A stretch of 48,606 nucleotides of DNA from Candidatus Zixiibacteriota bacterium. GTDB lineage: Bacteria; Zixibacteria; MSB-5A5; UM-FILTER-46-8. The DNA lies in NCBI GenBank assembly GCA_014730345.1, contig WJIJ01000147.1:1-48606 (forward strand), in the 5' to 3' direction. The notes beneath the pieces were generated by a model that saw nothing but the letters and a program-made list of their open reading frames with translations, had not been told where the DNA came from and made no database searches. The position numbers and the translations under genes were made by a program. Shown in pieces: positions 16,676-25,623 of the stretch. Position 1 is the stretch's first letter. The number at the start of each line of letters is the position of its first letter.

Positions 16676-18226
16676 TTATTTAATATGGAATCTAACCCAT
16701 CTGCTCTTCCATGCGTTTCCTTCGTAATCCCAGGCAACCATGAAGTAATAATAGTATCCCTTGCAAATCTGGTCCTGGTAGTCTTTAACATCCCATACTA
16801 TTACTTCCGGAATATTACCGGTTCCATCCAAAACCCGGACCGCTCTATTTTCCATGGTGCTGAAATTAACCGGCGATGTCGGCGGTTTATCATGGATGTA
16901 CAGCTTCCATTTCATAAACTCCACACCATCTGTTGATTGCAGAAGGAATATCATCTGTTTGCGCCAGCTTATTGAAAGGTCTTCCACCCGCCCCATCAGG
17001 CGCATCTGCTGCCATTCTTTATGGGATGGCGGGACGGTGATATAATAATCCCCCTCGCCTTCATCATACGATGAGCGATTCTTGGGTTCAACCATCAGCG
17101 AGGCGAATTCCTGTGAAAGCTCCTGCTCGGTCGGGTGGCGCACATTGCCGGCATAGTCAATCTCATGTCTCGCGCCGTCGAATTCGTAAATAATCGAAAT
17201 GGTATGCCTGCCCCCGCCGAGTTCCTGGTCGCCATTGTATAATCTGTAAAGGTCATCCTTGATATTGATAACCTGGTATGAATAGTCGAATCTCCAGTGG
17301 TCGTATTCATGGCTAAGCCTCAGGGACATACCCGCGCCGAATGCCGATATATCCTTGCGCCCGGTGTAACTGGCCCTGAGCGCCCAGCTTTTTGGCTGAT
17401 TGTAGAGAAACCATTGCTCAATACCGACATTTAAGAAGCCCTGTGTCTTATCCAGACCTACATCCTCCGCCTGGGGGATGGCTGTGCCGAGAAAGATAGT
17501 GGTCGGTTCCTTGGGATTACGGGTGGACAACGCCGCCGCCGCCCGGTAGACGCGGACGCCTTCGAACATATAACCAATATCGAAAGAATTGCCGCCCCCG
17601 AGATTAACCGTACCCCCGTTTAATACAGCCTTCTCCTGGGTCAGGTTATCGACCGAAGCCCCTATACGCAGTGAATTTTGCCAGGTCCTGAAAAATAATC
17701 CCATCCCATATTCGCCGAAACTGTAATTATCATCCGGCGGGTCCGAACCAAACAAGTATTTATAGCTTAAACCCGCGGAAAAATGCGGATTCAGAGAACG
17801 GGCAAAAGAGATAATGGCCTGTTTATCACTCTTGATAAAATTATCTTCCAGCCCAAGCATACCAGTATTAAACGCCGCCTGGGTGCCAGACTGGAAAGTC
17901 AGGCCAACGGTTCCTATTCCATGTATATATTTTACGCCGCTGAACGTAGCTACGCCGCCGCCTTCGGTCCCCTGCCCCGAATACATCGGAACAAGCTGGA
18001 AACCCCGGATAAATCCGAGGCCCGCGGGATTAATCATCGCGCATGCCGGGTCATTGGCTATGGCGGTGAATCCGGGGCCGAGCGCCGTCGCTCTTGCCGA
18101 CACAAGTTCCGGCGCGGCATAGTATAAGAAATATCCATTCTGTCCTATGGCAATGCCACTGTGCGACAGTATTAGAACCGCCGCCAACGCGAACAGGATA
18201 AGCTTTGATCTCGCGTTCTGATTCAT
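16676..18226 (-). CDS. PorV/PorQ-family-like outer-membrane protein
   Basis: 516 residues. A signal peptide (about 1-28, ending GIAIGQ) is followed by the N-terminal pattern SARATALGPGFTAIANDPACAMINPAGLGFIRG shared by PorV/PorQ and FadL-type barrels. Barrel strands run to about residue 370. The C-terminal 140 residues are predicted soluble and include a Fn3-like strand pattern ending GYYYYFMVAWDYEGNAWKSRWVRF. PorV-type proteins are shuttles of type IX-like secretion, but the soluble tail is not standard, so the exact role is open. SD GGAGAG precedes the ATG. It follows the Wzi-like gene by 21 bases. Confidence 0.75.
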   Translation of the reverse strand: MNQNARSKLILFALAAVLILSHSGIAIGQNGYFLYYAAPELVSARATALGPGFTAIANDPACAMINPAGLGFIRGFQLVPMYSGQGTEGGGVATFSGVKYIHGIGTVGLTFQSGTQAAFNTGMLGLEDNFIKSDKQAIISFARSLNPHFSAGLSYKYLFGSDPPDDNYSFGEYGMGLFFRTWQNSLRIGASVDNLTQEKAVLNGGTVNLGGGNSFDIGYMFEGVRVYRAAAALSTRNPKEPTTIFLGTAIPQAEDVGLDKTQGFLNVGIEQWFLYNQPKSWALRASYTGRKDISAFGAGMSLRLSHEYDHWRFDYSYQVINIKDDLYRLYNGDQELGGGRHTISIIYEFDGARHEIDYAGNVRHPTEQELSQEFASLMVEPKNRSSYDEGEGDYYITVPPSHKEWQQMRLMGRVEDLSISWRKQMIFLLQSTDGVEFMKWKLYIHDKPPTSPVNFSTMENRAVRVLDGTGNIPEVIVWDVKDYQDQICKGYYYYFMVAWDYEGNAWKSRWVRFHIK

Positions 18227-18247
18227 AATGCTCTCCTTTACTATAAT

Positions 18248-19759
18248 TTAGAATAACATTTTTATCGTAAACCGTGCGCCGGAGTAATCATCATCCAATC
18301 CCGCGCTATTACCCGCGTTGCTGATATCCCCATACCATGCTGAAATCGAACCAAGGAGATGGCTTTTATAAAGGTATTCCACACTACCTCTCAATTCATG
18401 GGTTTTCTCCACCACCCCGGTAGGAAAATCCTCGCTGTATTCCGGTACATCCATCCAGGGCTCATCCCATTCAGCTTCAATACCACCTTCGCCGTTTCTG
18501 CGATAGCTGTATTCCAATTCGCAAAACAGTTTGCCTGACGGGCGGTATGTTAACGCAGTGTAAATCATATCGCCGTCATTGCCCAATGGATGCCCTATCT
18601 CGTAACCCCGGTTCAGGTATTTATTGCGGTCGTGGGGCTGATTATAGGTCCAGTTCGTTACTCTGGCGTACTCGATTCTGATGTCAAAGAACTCTAAGGC
18701 GGGAATACCCGCGTGAAACAACCCAAGCAGGACGCCGTATTCGGACGGTTCGTTGTCCGCCCGGGTCTTGCTCTCAACCTGGATGTCATCAATCAAAAGC
18801 TGTCCATAGATTTGGGTGGCGGACATCAAATTCAACCTGAAGTCCGCTTCTATTAACGTATTATCGTCAAGGCCCTGATTCAATTGAGCCCCATGCAGGA
18901 AAAACAGGGGCAAAGCATAGTAAACTTCGGGATTTCTACCCACTCCCCCGTAAATCACGAACTCTGAAAATCCCAGCGTTAACCGGGGATAAGGTTTCAG
19001 AATCAACCTGTGCCCGGAAAGGTATCGCTGTTCATAAGAACCGGTGGAGTCTCTTTGAGAATCGAGGACAATGCTGACTGACGATAACTGGATATTCCGA
19101 TGAATGTTATAAGACAACTCCAGACCATCGTAGGGCATTGAGTAACCGCTCAATATCATACTGCCGGTCTTTCCCGGTCCCCAGTTGAGCCTTCTCCTGC
19201 CGAAATTAATGTTGAGTTTTTCCGTTTTGTAGGCCGCGTAAACCGAAGCGCCGTACCCCCCGAATCCCCTCCATTTTTTGCCCCGGTAACGGGGGTTATC
19301 CTCGAGGGAGCTTTCAATCGTATAACGCGTGGTAAAGAAAAGGTTTCCGGCGCTGTATTCTACCCTCGGAAACAATCCCCACCTGAATGTTGAATCGCCT
19401 TCGGAATAAACGGTCCCATAAGCCTCGAAACCCGCGGTAATATCCTTTTTCACTTCGCCGCCCAGCCTGGTGTTTAAATATTCGTATGCGTTTCTCGCGG
19501 ATTTATCGAACTTATCGGGATTAATTTGGGAAAGCAGACGGCGGATTAAATCCGCGCTGTATGGACGGTCGTAAAAACGTGTTTGCGTAAGGCAACCGTT
19601 CGCCTGCAGTACATCAAGAGCATAATAGACGCTTTCGAAGGCGGGCTCATTCAGGGGAAGGTCGCCGCGAATAGGTTCGATGAATTCAAACCCGAACGCG
19701 TAATTCACCGGCCCTGATATCAGTATTACAAACGTGAGGATTACTATGATTAATTTCAT
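18248..19759 (-). CDS. Wzi/capsule-assembly-family outer-membrane protein
   Basis: 503 residues. A signal peptide (about 1-23) is followed by a short helical region EPAFESVYYALDVLQANG...DLIRRLLSQIN, then a beta-barrel with INFGRRRLNWGPGKTGSMILSGYSMPYDGLEL and LTLGFSEFVIYGGVGRNPEVYYALPLFF, the pattern of the capsule-assembly Wzi-like family. It ends in Phe (FTIKMLF). Related proteins hold or organise surface polysaccharide. No capsule synthesis genes are nearby except the GT2 at 14083. It lies 6 bases after the second roadblock-like gene. Confidence 0.8.
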   Translation of the reverse strand: MKLIIVILTFVILISGPVNYAFGFEFIEPIRGDLPLNEPAFESVYYALDVLQANGCLTQTRFYDRPYSADLIRRLLSQINPDKFDKSARNAYEYLNTRLGGEVKKDITAGFEAYGTVYSEGDSTFRWGLFPRVEYSAGNLFFTTRYTIESSLEDNPRYRGKKWRGFGGYGASVYAAYKTEKLNINFGRRRLNWGPGKTGSMILSGYSMPYDGLELSYNIHRNIQLSSVSIVLDSQRDSTGSYEQRYLSGHRLILKPYPRLTLGFSEFVIYGGVGRNPEVYYALPLFFLHGAQLNQGLDDNTLIEADFRLNLMSATQIYGQLLIDDIQVESKTRADNEPSEYGVLLGLFHAGIPALEFFDIRIEYARVTNWTYNQPHDRNKYLNRGYEIGHPLGNDGDMIYTALTYRPSGKLFCELEYSYRRNGEGGIEAEWDEPWMDVPEYSEDFPTGVVEKTHELRGSVEYLYKSHLLGSISAWYGDISNAGNSAGLDDDYSGARFTIKMLF

Positions 19760-19765
19760 GGCATT

Positions 19766-20491
19766 TTAGCTCCAGAAACCTATTTGCGATAGCTTGAATG
19801 AATATTCCCTGAGTATATCTTTTAGCTGTAAAGCGGCCATCTTGGGAGAAAGCCTGGCGCTGGCGGCATAGTAGCCGCTGACCAGCTCTCCGAAAGAACG
19901 TACCATATCTTTCTGGTTGTCGGTCAAGGGCTTGTTAATAGCCGCGGCGTTGCCGGAGTTGTCGACATAGAGATTCTTCAGGAACGGATATTGTTTTATT
20001 AATTTATCCCGGCATCTTTTCAGCTCACGGGACGCGATATAACCTCCCAGTATTTTCCTTATGCTGTGCGAAACCTGGTTAAGCGATTCGAGGAGCAATT
20101 CCAAATCTTCCTCGTTACTGCGTGAGCGGGATAGACTGCCGCTGGATTCCGAACCGGAATTCGCCTTCCTTATAAGGTGCAGGACCTGCTGGCGGATGGC
20201 GGTTTTTAAAAATATGGTATCTACCTCATCCTGGGCTAACGCGAGAAGCGAATAATGCTCGCCGATAAAGGTCATTGCCAATCCGTTGGAAAAATTCATG
20301 GTCAGCAGTCCTTCATTTAATCCGGAATTGTAGAGATTTCCGATAGCCGTCGCCAGTATCAACAGGTCGTTGTCTTCATACCTGGCCGGAAACCGCCTGT
20401 AAATTTTCGATTCTTTCCTGTCCAATACTACCACTCCCCGAACACCCGGGACTGATTTGATATTGTGCAGAACGCTATCCATGCCTGGCAA
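19766..20491 (-). CDS. Roadblock/LC7-like protein B
   Basis: 241 residues. The N-terminal 100 residues (VLHNIKSVPGVRGVVVLDRKESKIYRRFP ... LTMNFSNGLAMTFIGEHYSLLALAQDEVDTIFLKTAIRQQVLHL) follow the alpha-beta-beta-alpha-beta-beta-beta-alpha layout of roadblock/MglB-type regulators of small GTPases. A Ser-rich linker (SGSESSGSLSRSRS) leads to a helical C-terminal half. The frame can start at TTG 20491, 6 bases after GGAGG, or at ATG 20482, 15 bases after; the TTG has the better spacing. Either start overlaps the end of the preceding gene. The match is by pattern only. No GTPase gene is in the window. Confidence 0.6.
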   Translation of the reverse strand: MPGMDSVLHNIKSVPGVRGVVVLDRKESKIYRRFPARYEDNDLLILATAIGNLYNSGLNEGLLTMNFSNGLAMTFIGEHYSLLALAQDEVDTIFLKTAIRQQVLHLIRKANSGSESSGSLSRSRSNEEDLELLLESLNQVSHSIRKILGGYIASRELKRCRDKLIKQYPFLKNLYVDNSGNAAAINKPLTDNQKDMVRSFGELVSGYYAASARLSPKMAALQLKDILREYSFKLSQIGFWS

Positions 20492-21122
20492 CTATTTCCT
20501 CCATCTGTTTTATCGCCGATTCGGGCTTGGGGTTTTCCGCTGAAAGTATCTTATCTTCGAAACTGACCCAGCAGATGCCATTGCCGGCGCTTTTAAATAC
20601 AGCCTTATCGAATTGACCGGCATTGAAGCGCTCTGAAAGTATTCCCGCCATTGCCGCCAGGGCCGGCGCCGATTTGGCGATTATTGAATCCCGTTCCTCG
20701 TCGGCTGTATAAAGAATCGCGCCATCCTGGTCAAATATGGTCAATCCCTTGAAACCGCTCATTGAACGGGTCTCATCGATAAGATCATCAGAAGCCTTTT
20801 GCTCCTCGACTGCTTTAGAATAGGCGTCTTCTTTCCCAAGATTTTGCGACTTTACAACCTTTAGCGTCTTCTCATAGACTTTGGCATGCTGAACCCGCAA
20901 AAACTCATCGGCCGAACGGCGGTCCTCATCTGAAGAAAGCTCCCTGTTCCAATCTTCAGCCTCCTTAAACAGCACAGCTCCGTTGAGGATTACTGTAGTT
21001 ATAACCCTTAAAGTGGGATATGTTGAAAATTCTGTCTGGATATGAACTGTTCCGGCGGGGTGTTTTATATAGGATAATTGCCCTCCGGGAACATTATATA
21101 CTGGTTTATCGACCTGGGCCAT
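20475..21122 (-). CDS. Roadblock/LC7-like protein A
   Basis: 215 residues. The N-terminal half is a beta strand-rich region with a charged helix (AEDWNRELSSDEDRRSADEFLRVQHAKVYEKTLKVVKSQ). The C-terminal 100 residues (TRSMSGFKGLTIFDQDGAILYTADEERDSIIAKSAPALAAMAGILSERFNAGQFDKAVFKSAGNGICWVSFEDKIL) resemble a roadblock-like fold, as in the next gene. No signal peptide is seen, so it is cytoplasmic. It is the first gene of an operon with protein B and two outer-membrane barrels. The family call is a pattern match and uncertain. Confidence 0.55.
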   Translation of the reverse strand: MAQVDKPVYNVPGGQLSYIKHPAGTVHIQTEFSTYPTLRVITTVILNGAVLFKEAEDWNRELSSDEDRRSADEFLRVQHAKVYEKTLKVVKSQNLGKEDAYSKAVEEQKASDDLIDETRSMSGFKGLTIFDQDGAILYTADEERDSIIAKSAPALAAMAGILSERFNAGQFDKAVFKSAGNGICWVSFEDKILSAENPKPESAIKQMEEIVARHG

Positions 21123-21384
21123 ACTCTATCGAATCGGGGGTTTAAGTAATATCTCTAAACGGCTTCCATCATACTAATTATCGGGGTTTAGGCGCTTTTC
21201 CTTTATGCTCAATTTCTCAAGATATTATTAGTTTGGAGAACTATAACAGCCACCGGCTATATAAATTAATAACACCTCACAATTTAGTTAATTTTTGTTT
21301 GTCAATAGCGTAATTGATGACTATTTTAACACAGCTCATGCCGCAACATATGTTAATAAATATCGTAATTATAGGAAGGAAAGC

Positions 21385-21954
21385 TTGAGCAAAGAAAAAG
21401 AGAGAGAGCTGATAAGCGCGGCATTGAATGGTGACCAGAGAGCGTACCAACAACTGTTCGAATTACATCGCAACGCGATTCACCATATCATAATACGGAT
21501 AGTGCGCAACCATGAGGAAACCCGCGACCTGGTACAGGAAACATTCATAAAAGCCTTCAGCTCGCTGGAAAGCTACCGGTCGGAATACCGATTCAGTACC
21601 TGGCTTTATAAGATCGCCGCCAACAGCTCGATAGATTTTTTGCGCAAAAAGAAAATCGACTCTTTTTCTCTGGACAAGCCGATAAAAACAAAAGACGGCG
21701 AAGTCGAGATGGAGCTTCCCGACAATACGTATAATCCTGAAAAGGATTTTGCCAACAAGGCCAAAAGGTTCTCCATCGAGGAGGCTATCGACTCGCTTCC
21801 GCCTAAATACCGGGATGTGATTGTAATGCGCCACCAGGAAGACAGGTCTTACGAAGAAATAGCCGAACAACTGCGTATCCCTGTGGGAACAGTAAAGGCC
21901 CGTATTTTCCGGGCCCGCGAGCTTTTGAAAAAGAAACTGAAAGGTATACGCTAA
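21385..21954 (+). CDS. ECF-type RNA polymerase sigma factor
   Basis: 189 residues from TTG 21385, which follows AGGAAGGAAAGC; the open frame continues to 21295 without an SD. Sigma region 2 reads RDLVQETFIKAFSSLESYRSEYRFSTWLYKIAANSSIDFLRKKK and region 4 reads LPPKYRDVIVMRHQEDRSYEEIAEQLRIPVGTVKARIFRARELLKKKL. The spacer between them is acidic. This is the standard two-domain ECF sigma. Its usual anti-sigma partner (zinc-finger RseA/RsrA type) is absent. The next gene, 18 bases on, encodes a membrane protein of another kind. Confidence 0.92.
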   Translation: MSKEKERELISAALNGDQRAYQQLFELHRNAIHHIIIRIVRNHEETRDLVQETFIKAFSSLESYRSEYRFSTWLYKIAANSSIDFLRKKKIDSFSLDKPIKTKDGEVEMELPDNTYNPEKDFANKAKRFSIEEAIDSLPPKYRDVIVMRHQEDRSYEEIAEQLRIPVGTVKARIFRARELLKKKLKGIR

Positions 21955-21972
21955 TCCGGCATATATCGGCGA

Positions 21973-23193
21973 ATGAAAGAGAAAACAATGAAAATGTTCT
22001 CGGTTTTAAAATACTCGCTTATTGCGGCATTATTGATACTTCCAAATATGGGCAATGCCGTAGAAGAAAGCCCGGAGGCGATTGACAGTAAAAAGCTTAA
22101 GGAGCTTGAGCAACTAATCGAGAATATAGAGACTGAAATCCCCAACCAGGTTGTCATTTATGAGTTATACATGGAAAATGGCAAGGTGGAAGTTTATACC
22201 GAGGATGGAGAAAGCTACACATTCTTGCTAAAAGAAGGGCAAACCACCCTCCCGCCAATCCCCGGAATGGCCCCGATTGTAATTCCAGAAATAGATATCA
22301 AATTGCCCGACAAGATCGGTGATGCTATAGCGCCGGCCAAGGGTATCAAAACCGGAGATATACTTAAACTCGGCCAGGATGTAATCGTAGAGGAAGCCGA
22401 AGAGGTCTATGGAAGTATTACCGTAGTTAGCGGTGATATTATCGTACGGGGCAGGGTCGAGGGTGATGTAACCTCGGTCAACGGCGATGTTCTCGTGGCA
22501 TCCACCGGAAAAGTTTTCGGAAACGTATCAGCTTTTGGCGGTACCGTAGAACGCGAATCCGGATCTGTGGTCACCGGGGAAAAGGTGGAAGCTACCGCCT
22601 ACGGCTTGCGGAAACCGCATATATCTTTTCCTTTCTCAGCGGTCTTTTTCGCGCTGATCGTACTGGTATTCTCCCTGACGGCGGTCACAGTAGCCCCCAA
22701 AAACGTTGCCAAGGTCCAGAAGGCCATAGAATCCAATGTTTTTAAAACATTCTTCCTCGGATACCTTTTTATAATGGCTCTGCCGCTGGCAATGTTAATC
22801 CTGGTGATAACAGTCGTGGGGATACCGGTAGCGGGTATTGCCGTACCCGTTTTGACCGCCGCGGCTATAATAATGGGATTTTCGGCATTGAGCAATATCG
22901 TTGGCGCGCGCTTTTTAGAAATAACCAGGTCCCCCGAAAAATCAAAGGTGATAAACGTCCTGATAGGCGGGGCGCTGATGTTTGCCCTTCTTATCGTAGG
23001 TGTGCTATTTGACTCCATCTTTGGTATCTTTGGTTCAATAAGCAATATTTTTAAAATTATTGGAATTGTTATCCTTTGCTGCATCGTTCTGCCAATTTCG
23101 TTCGGCGCATCCGTACTTACCGTCCTTGGAACAAGGCCGAGGGAAAGCCAGGGAAAATCTGGTGAGATTAAGGCAGTTTTCCGCGTGGAATAG
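21973..23193 (+). CDS. Bactofilin-like membrane protein linked to an ECF sigma factor
   Basis: 406 residues. An N-terminal signal-like segment is followed by a helical region (KLKELEQLIENIETEI), then short repeated strands VYGSITVVSGDIIVRGRVEGDVTSVNGDVLVASTGKVFGNVSAFGGTVERESGSVVTGEKVEA, the right-handed beta-solenoid pattern of polymer-forming bactofilin-like proteins. At least four membrane helices follow from about 225 to 385. It could sense envelope state for the sigma factor encoded 18 bases upstream, but no zinc-finger anti-sigma domain is seen. ATG 21973 and 21988 are both possible starts; neither has a strong SD. Confidence 0.7.
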   Translation: MKEKTMKMFSVLKYSLIAALLILPNMGNAVEESPEAIDSKKLKELEQLIENIETEIPNQVVIYELYMENGKVEVYTEDGESYTFLLKEGQTTLPPIPGMAPIVIPEIDIKLPDKIGDAIAPAKGIKTGDILKLGQDVIVEEAEEVYGSITVVSGDIIVRGRVEGDVTSVNGDVLVASTGKVFGNVSAFGGTVERESGSVVTGEKVEATAYGLRKPHISFPFSAVFFALIVLVFSLTAVTVAPKNVAKVQKAIESNVFKTFFLGYLFIMALPLAMLILVITVVGIPVAGIAVPVLTAAAIIMGFSALSNIVGARFLEITRSPEKSKVINVLIGGALMFALLIVGVLFDSIFGIFGSISNIFKIIGIVILCCIVLPISFGASVLTVLGTRPRESQGKSGEIKAVFRVE

Positions 23194-23314
23194 AACAAAT
23201 ATCCATCGGTTAAGCCGATAACAATACTAAGGGGCAGGATTAAATATATATAAATCTGGACTTGTATTTCACAAGCAAGGATATTAGATTGTTCGGGCAA
23301 TAAGCAAATTTCTT

Positions 23315-24487
23315 ATGGATGGACGTAATTTAAAGATCAGGCTGATAAGTGATATCGACTCCTTCATATCTTTTGAGGAATCATGGAATAATTTCCTGGA
23401 GCAGTGTGTCAATAATGATTTCTTCCTGAGTTACAACTGGTTCAAAACCTTCTTCTCAACTCAACGTTTCTCCGGGAACTTAAGAATCCTCGTTTTTGAA
23501 GAGGGGGGGCGGATATTGGGAGCGGCGCCGCTGGTTAAAGACAGGGGTACAATACGTACTCCCGGCGGCTGGAAAATCCCCATATCGGCCAATAAGATAC
23601 ATTTTATCGCCGATGACCTCGCGCCCCGCTGTGATTTTCCGGTAATAGACAATCCCGAACCGGCTCTGACCAAAATCGCCGAATATCTCGCCAGCATTTC
23701 ATCCGAATGGGAGATTATCGCTTTCAGGCAAATACCGGATTCATCGCCCAATCTGCCGGTATTGAAACGGATTTTCGACCGTTTCAATCTCGATACGATA
23801 ATTACCGACGATTCCATCTGCCCTTACCGTGTTTTCAATCATTCGGACCCCCAATCTAAATCCCAAATGATTTACCCATCGAGCGCCCGCCAGGAAAGAC
23901 TCATAAACAAGGGATTGCGCGAGTTAAAAAAGAAAGGCAAGGTGGAGATTAAAACCAGCAGGAACGGCGACCTGTCGATACTTGAATCCCACATCGCCGA
24001 GATAGAATATGAAAGCTGGAAAAGAAAACAGAAACGCAGGCTTTTCAGCAACGATATGGCCGAATTTACCTCCATGCTAATGAAATCGGCGGCGGTATCA
24101 GATCAGCTTTTTGTTATATTATTATATTTCAATGAAATCCCCATCGCCTATAATCTGGGTTTTATCTATAAGAATAAATACTACAGTTACTCCTCAGCTT
24201 ACAAGGAAAGGTTCGCGCACTACAAGCCGGGATATATATTACACAGAGAGGTAGTACGTATTATGGATAATATGAACCTCGAGGAACATGACTTCCTCAT
24301 GGGCGACAGCAGGTATAAACGCAGTTTCTGTAATAATGTCCGCCAAAACCACCTGATACGGGTCTTTAATTCACATCCCGCCTCCCGGACACTCTTTACC
24401 ATATTCAGGGGGATTCGCCCCTTGTACAAACAGTTCAAGAAATCCCTTTTTCCTGCTCGCAACGGGGATTCCAGCAAATATTTATAA
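23315..24487 (+). CDS. GNAT/CelD-like acyltransferase (FemAB-like)
   Basis: 390 residues. The N-terminal half (SWNNFLEQCVNNDFFLSYNWFKTFFSTQRF...LRILVFEEGGRILGAAPLVKD) and the C-terminal half (RLINKGLRELKKKGKVEI...AEIEYESWKRKQ...FVILLYFNEIPIAYNLGFIYKNKYYSYSSAYKERFAHYKPGYILHREVVRIMD ... DFLMGDSRYKRSFC) make the duplicated GNAT layout of the CelD/BcsL family. Such proteins acylate polysaccharide or peptidoglycan precursors. No signal peptide. It is a single gene, convergent with the AI-2E-type permease; the stops are 3 bases apart. Confidence 0.8.
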   Translation: MDGRNLKIRLISDIDSFISFEESWNNFLEQCVNNDFFLSYNWFKTFFSTQRFSGNLRILVFEEGGRILGAAPLVKDRGTIRTPGGWKIPISANKIHFIADDLAPRCDFPVIDNPEPALTKIAEYLASISSEWEIIAFRQIPDSSPNLPVLKRIFDRFNLDTIITDDSICPYRVFNHSDPQSKSQMIYPSSARQERLINKGLRELKKKGKVEIKTSRNGDLSILESHIAEIEYESWKRKQKRRLFSNDMAEFTSMLMKSAAVSDQLFVILLYFNEIPIAYNLGFIYKNKYYSYSSAYKERFAHYKPGYILHREVVRIMDNMNLEEHDFLMGDSRYKRSFCNNVRQNHLIRVFNSHPASRTLFTIFRGIRPLYKQFKKSLFPARNGDSSKYL

Positions 24488-24490
24488 TTT

Positions 24491-25543
24491 CTATTTTCCG
24501 CTGATTAAAACCGCTATCGGCTTGAGCGGTTCAATATTCTCGCAGGATATTTTAATCGCCGCGGTGATAGGCACCGCGATAATCATCCCCGGTATCCCCC
24601 ACAACCATCCCCAGAAAATCAAGGACAGCAATACAATCAAAGGCGAGATATTGAGGCTTCTGCCCATAAACGACGGCTCGATAAAATTGCCCATAACCGA
24701 TTGAATGCCTGTCAGGATAAGGGCGACGAAAAACACCCGGGGTCCGAACCCATATTGAACAAAACATACGATGATAGGGGGTATAGTGGAAATTATCGAA
24801 CCGATTGTCGGGATAAAATTTAATATAAATATAATAAACGCCCACATGATGGGAAAATCGACCCCGAAAGACCATATCACCAGGAACGACAACCCGGCGG
24901 TAGCCAGGCTTATAAGGGTTTTGACAACGAGGTACATCTGGACCTGGGAGTTTATTGTAATCAGTACGTTTTCGAACAGCTTAGCCCTTTTCTCACTGAA
25001 CATCCGGTAAAGCCTTTTCCCAACATTCCGCCGACCCGGTATAATAAACAGGGATAGAAGCACCACCATGAATACCTTGCTCAAAAAATTAAAGAATGAA
25101 CCGAGGGTGGATGAAACCACCTTCGGGAGCGATGCGTCCTGTATGGCTTTTTTCCAATCAAGGGTTTCGAAATACTCCTTCGCGTCGGGCAGCGGTATCT
25201 CGAAATAGTTCAAAACATCCTGAACCATCAATGTTACCCGGGCTTCATACTTGGGGAACTCCTGGATGAAATCATTACTCGAGCTGTAGAGAATCAATCC
25301 CAGCAGGTAAAGAACGGAAAATACAATAACCACCATTATCAGCATCGCCAGCCATAACGGGAATCTTCTTCTGGTCAAAAATTCAACAACCGGCCCCAGC
25401 AGGTAAGACAGGAATACGGCCACGAATAGAGGAAGCATTATGGAGCGCAGTTGCCTCAGGACCACTACAACAAGGAATGCCACAATGATCCCCAGGAAGA
25501 ACGCTACCATCCGCAGTATTTTTTCGTTTTCAGTTATAACCAT
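24491..25543 (-). CDS. AI-2E family transporter (PerM-like)
   Basis: 350 residues with seven or eight membrane helices. Family landmarks are LRSIMLPLFVAVFLSYLLGPVVEFLTRRRFPLWLAMLIMVVIVF near the N-terminus, a central soluble segment, and the C-terminal block ILNFIPTIGSIISTIPPIIVCFVQYGF ... GNFIEPSFMGRSLNISPLIVLLSLIFWGWLWGIPGMIIAVPITAAIKI. The best-known member exports autoinducer-2, but most relatives have unknown substrates (several are Na+/H+ or cell-wall-linked). No clear SD stands before the ATG. The gene is separate from its neighbours. Confidence 0.9.
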   Translation of the reverse strand: MVITENEKILRMVAFFLGIIVAFLVVVVLRQLRSIMLPLFVAVFLSYLLGPVVEFLTRRRFPLWLAMLIMVVIVFSVLYLLGLILYSSSNDFIQEFPKYEARVTLMVQDVLNYFEIPLPDAKEYFETLDWKKAIQDASLPKVVSSTLGSFFNFLSKVFMVVLLSLFIIPGRRNVGKRLYRMFSEKRAKLFENVLITINSQVQMYLVVKTLISLATAGLSFLVIWSFGVDFPIMWAFIIFILNFIPTIGSIISTIPPIIVCFVQYGFGPRVFFVALILTGIQSVMGNFIEPSFMGRSLNISPLIVLLSLIFWGWLWGIPGMIIAVPITAAIKISCENIEPLKPIAVLISGK

Positions 25544-25623
25544 AATATATTAAAACTATCGGCAAACAATTATATACACAAAATGTCCCGATATTCAATT
25601 AAATAATAAAATTTCAAAAATTT

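Noticed and set aside
22599-23300. 233-codon minus-strand frame over the bactofilin-like gene
   Set aside because: Antisense shadow of a membrane-protein gene; the sense frame has coherent domains and a partner sigma factor.
24491-25543. Quorum-sensing role for the AI-2E family protein
   Set aside because: Most family members do not export autoinducer-2 and there is no luxS or signalling gene in the window.
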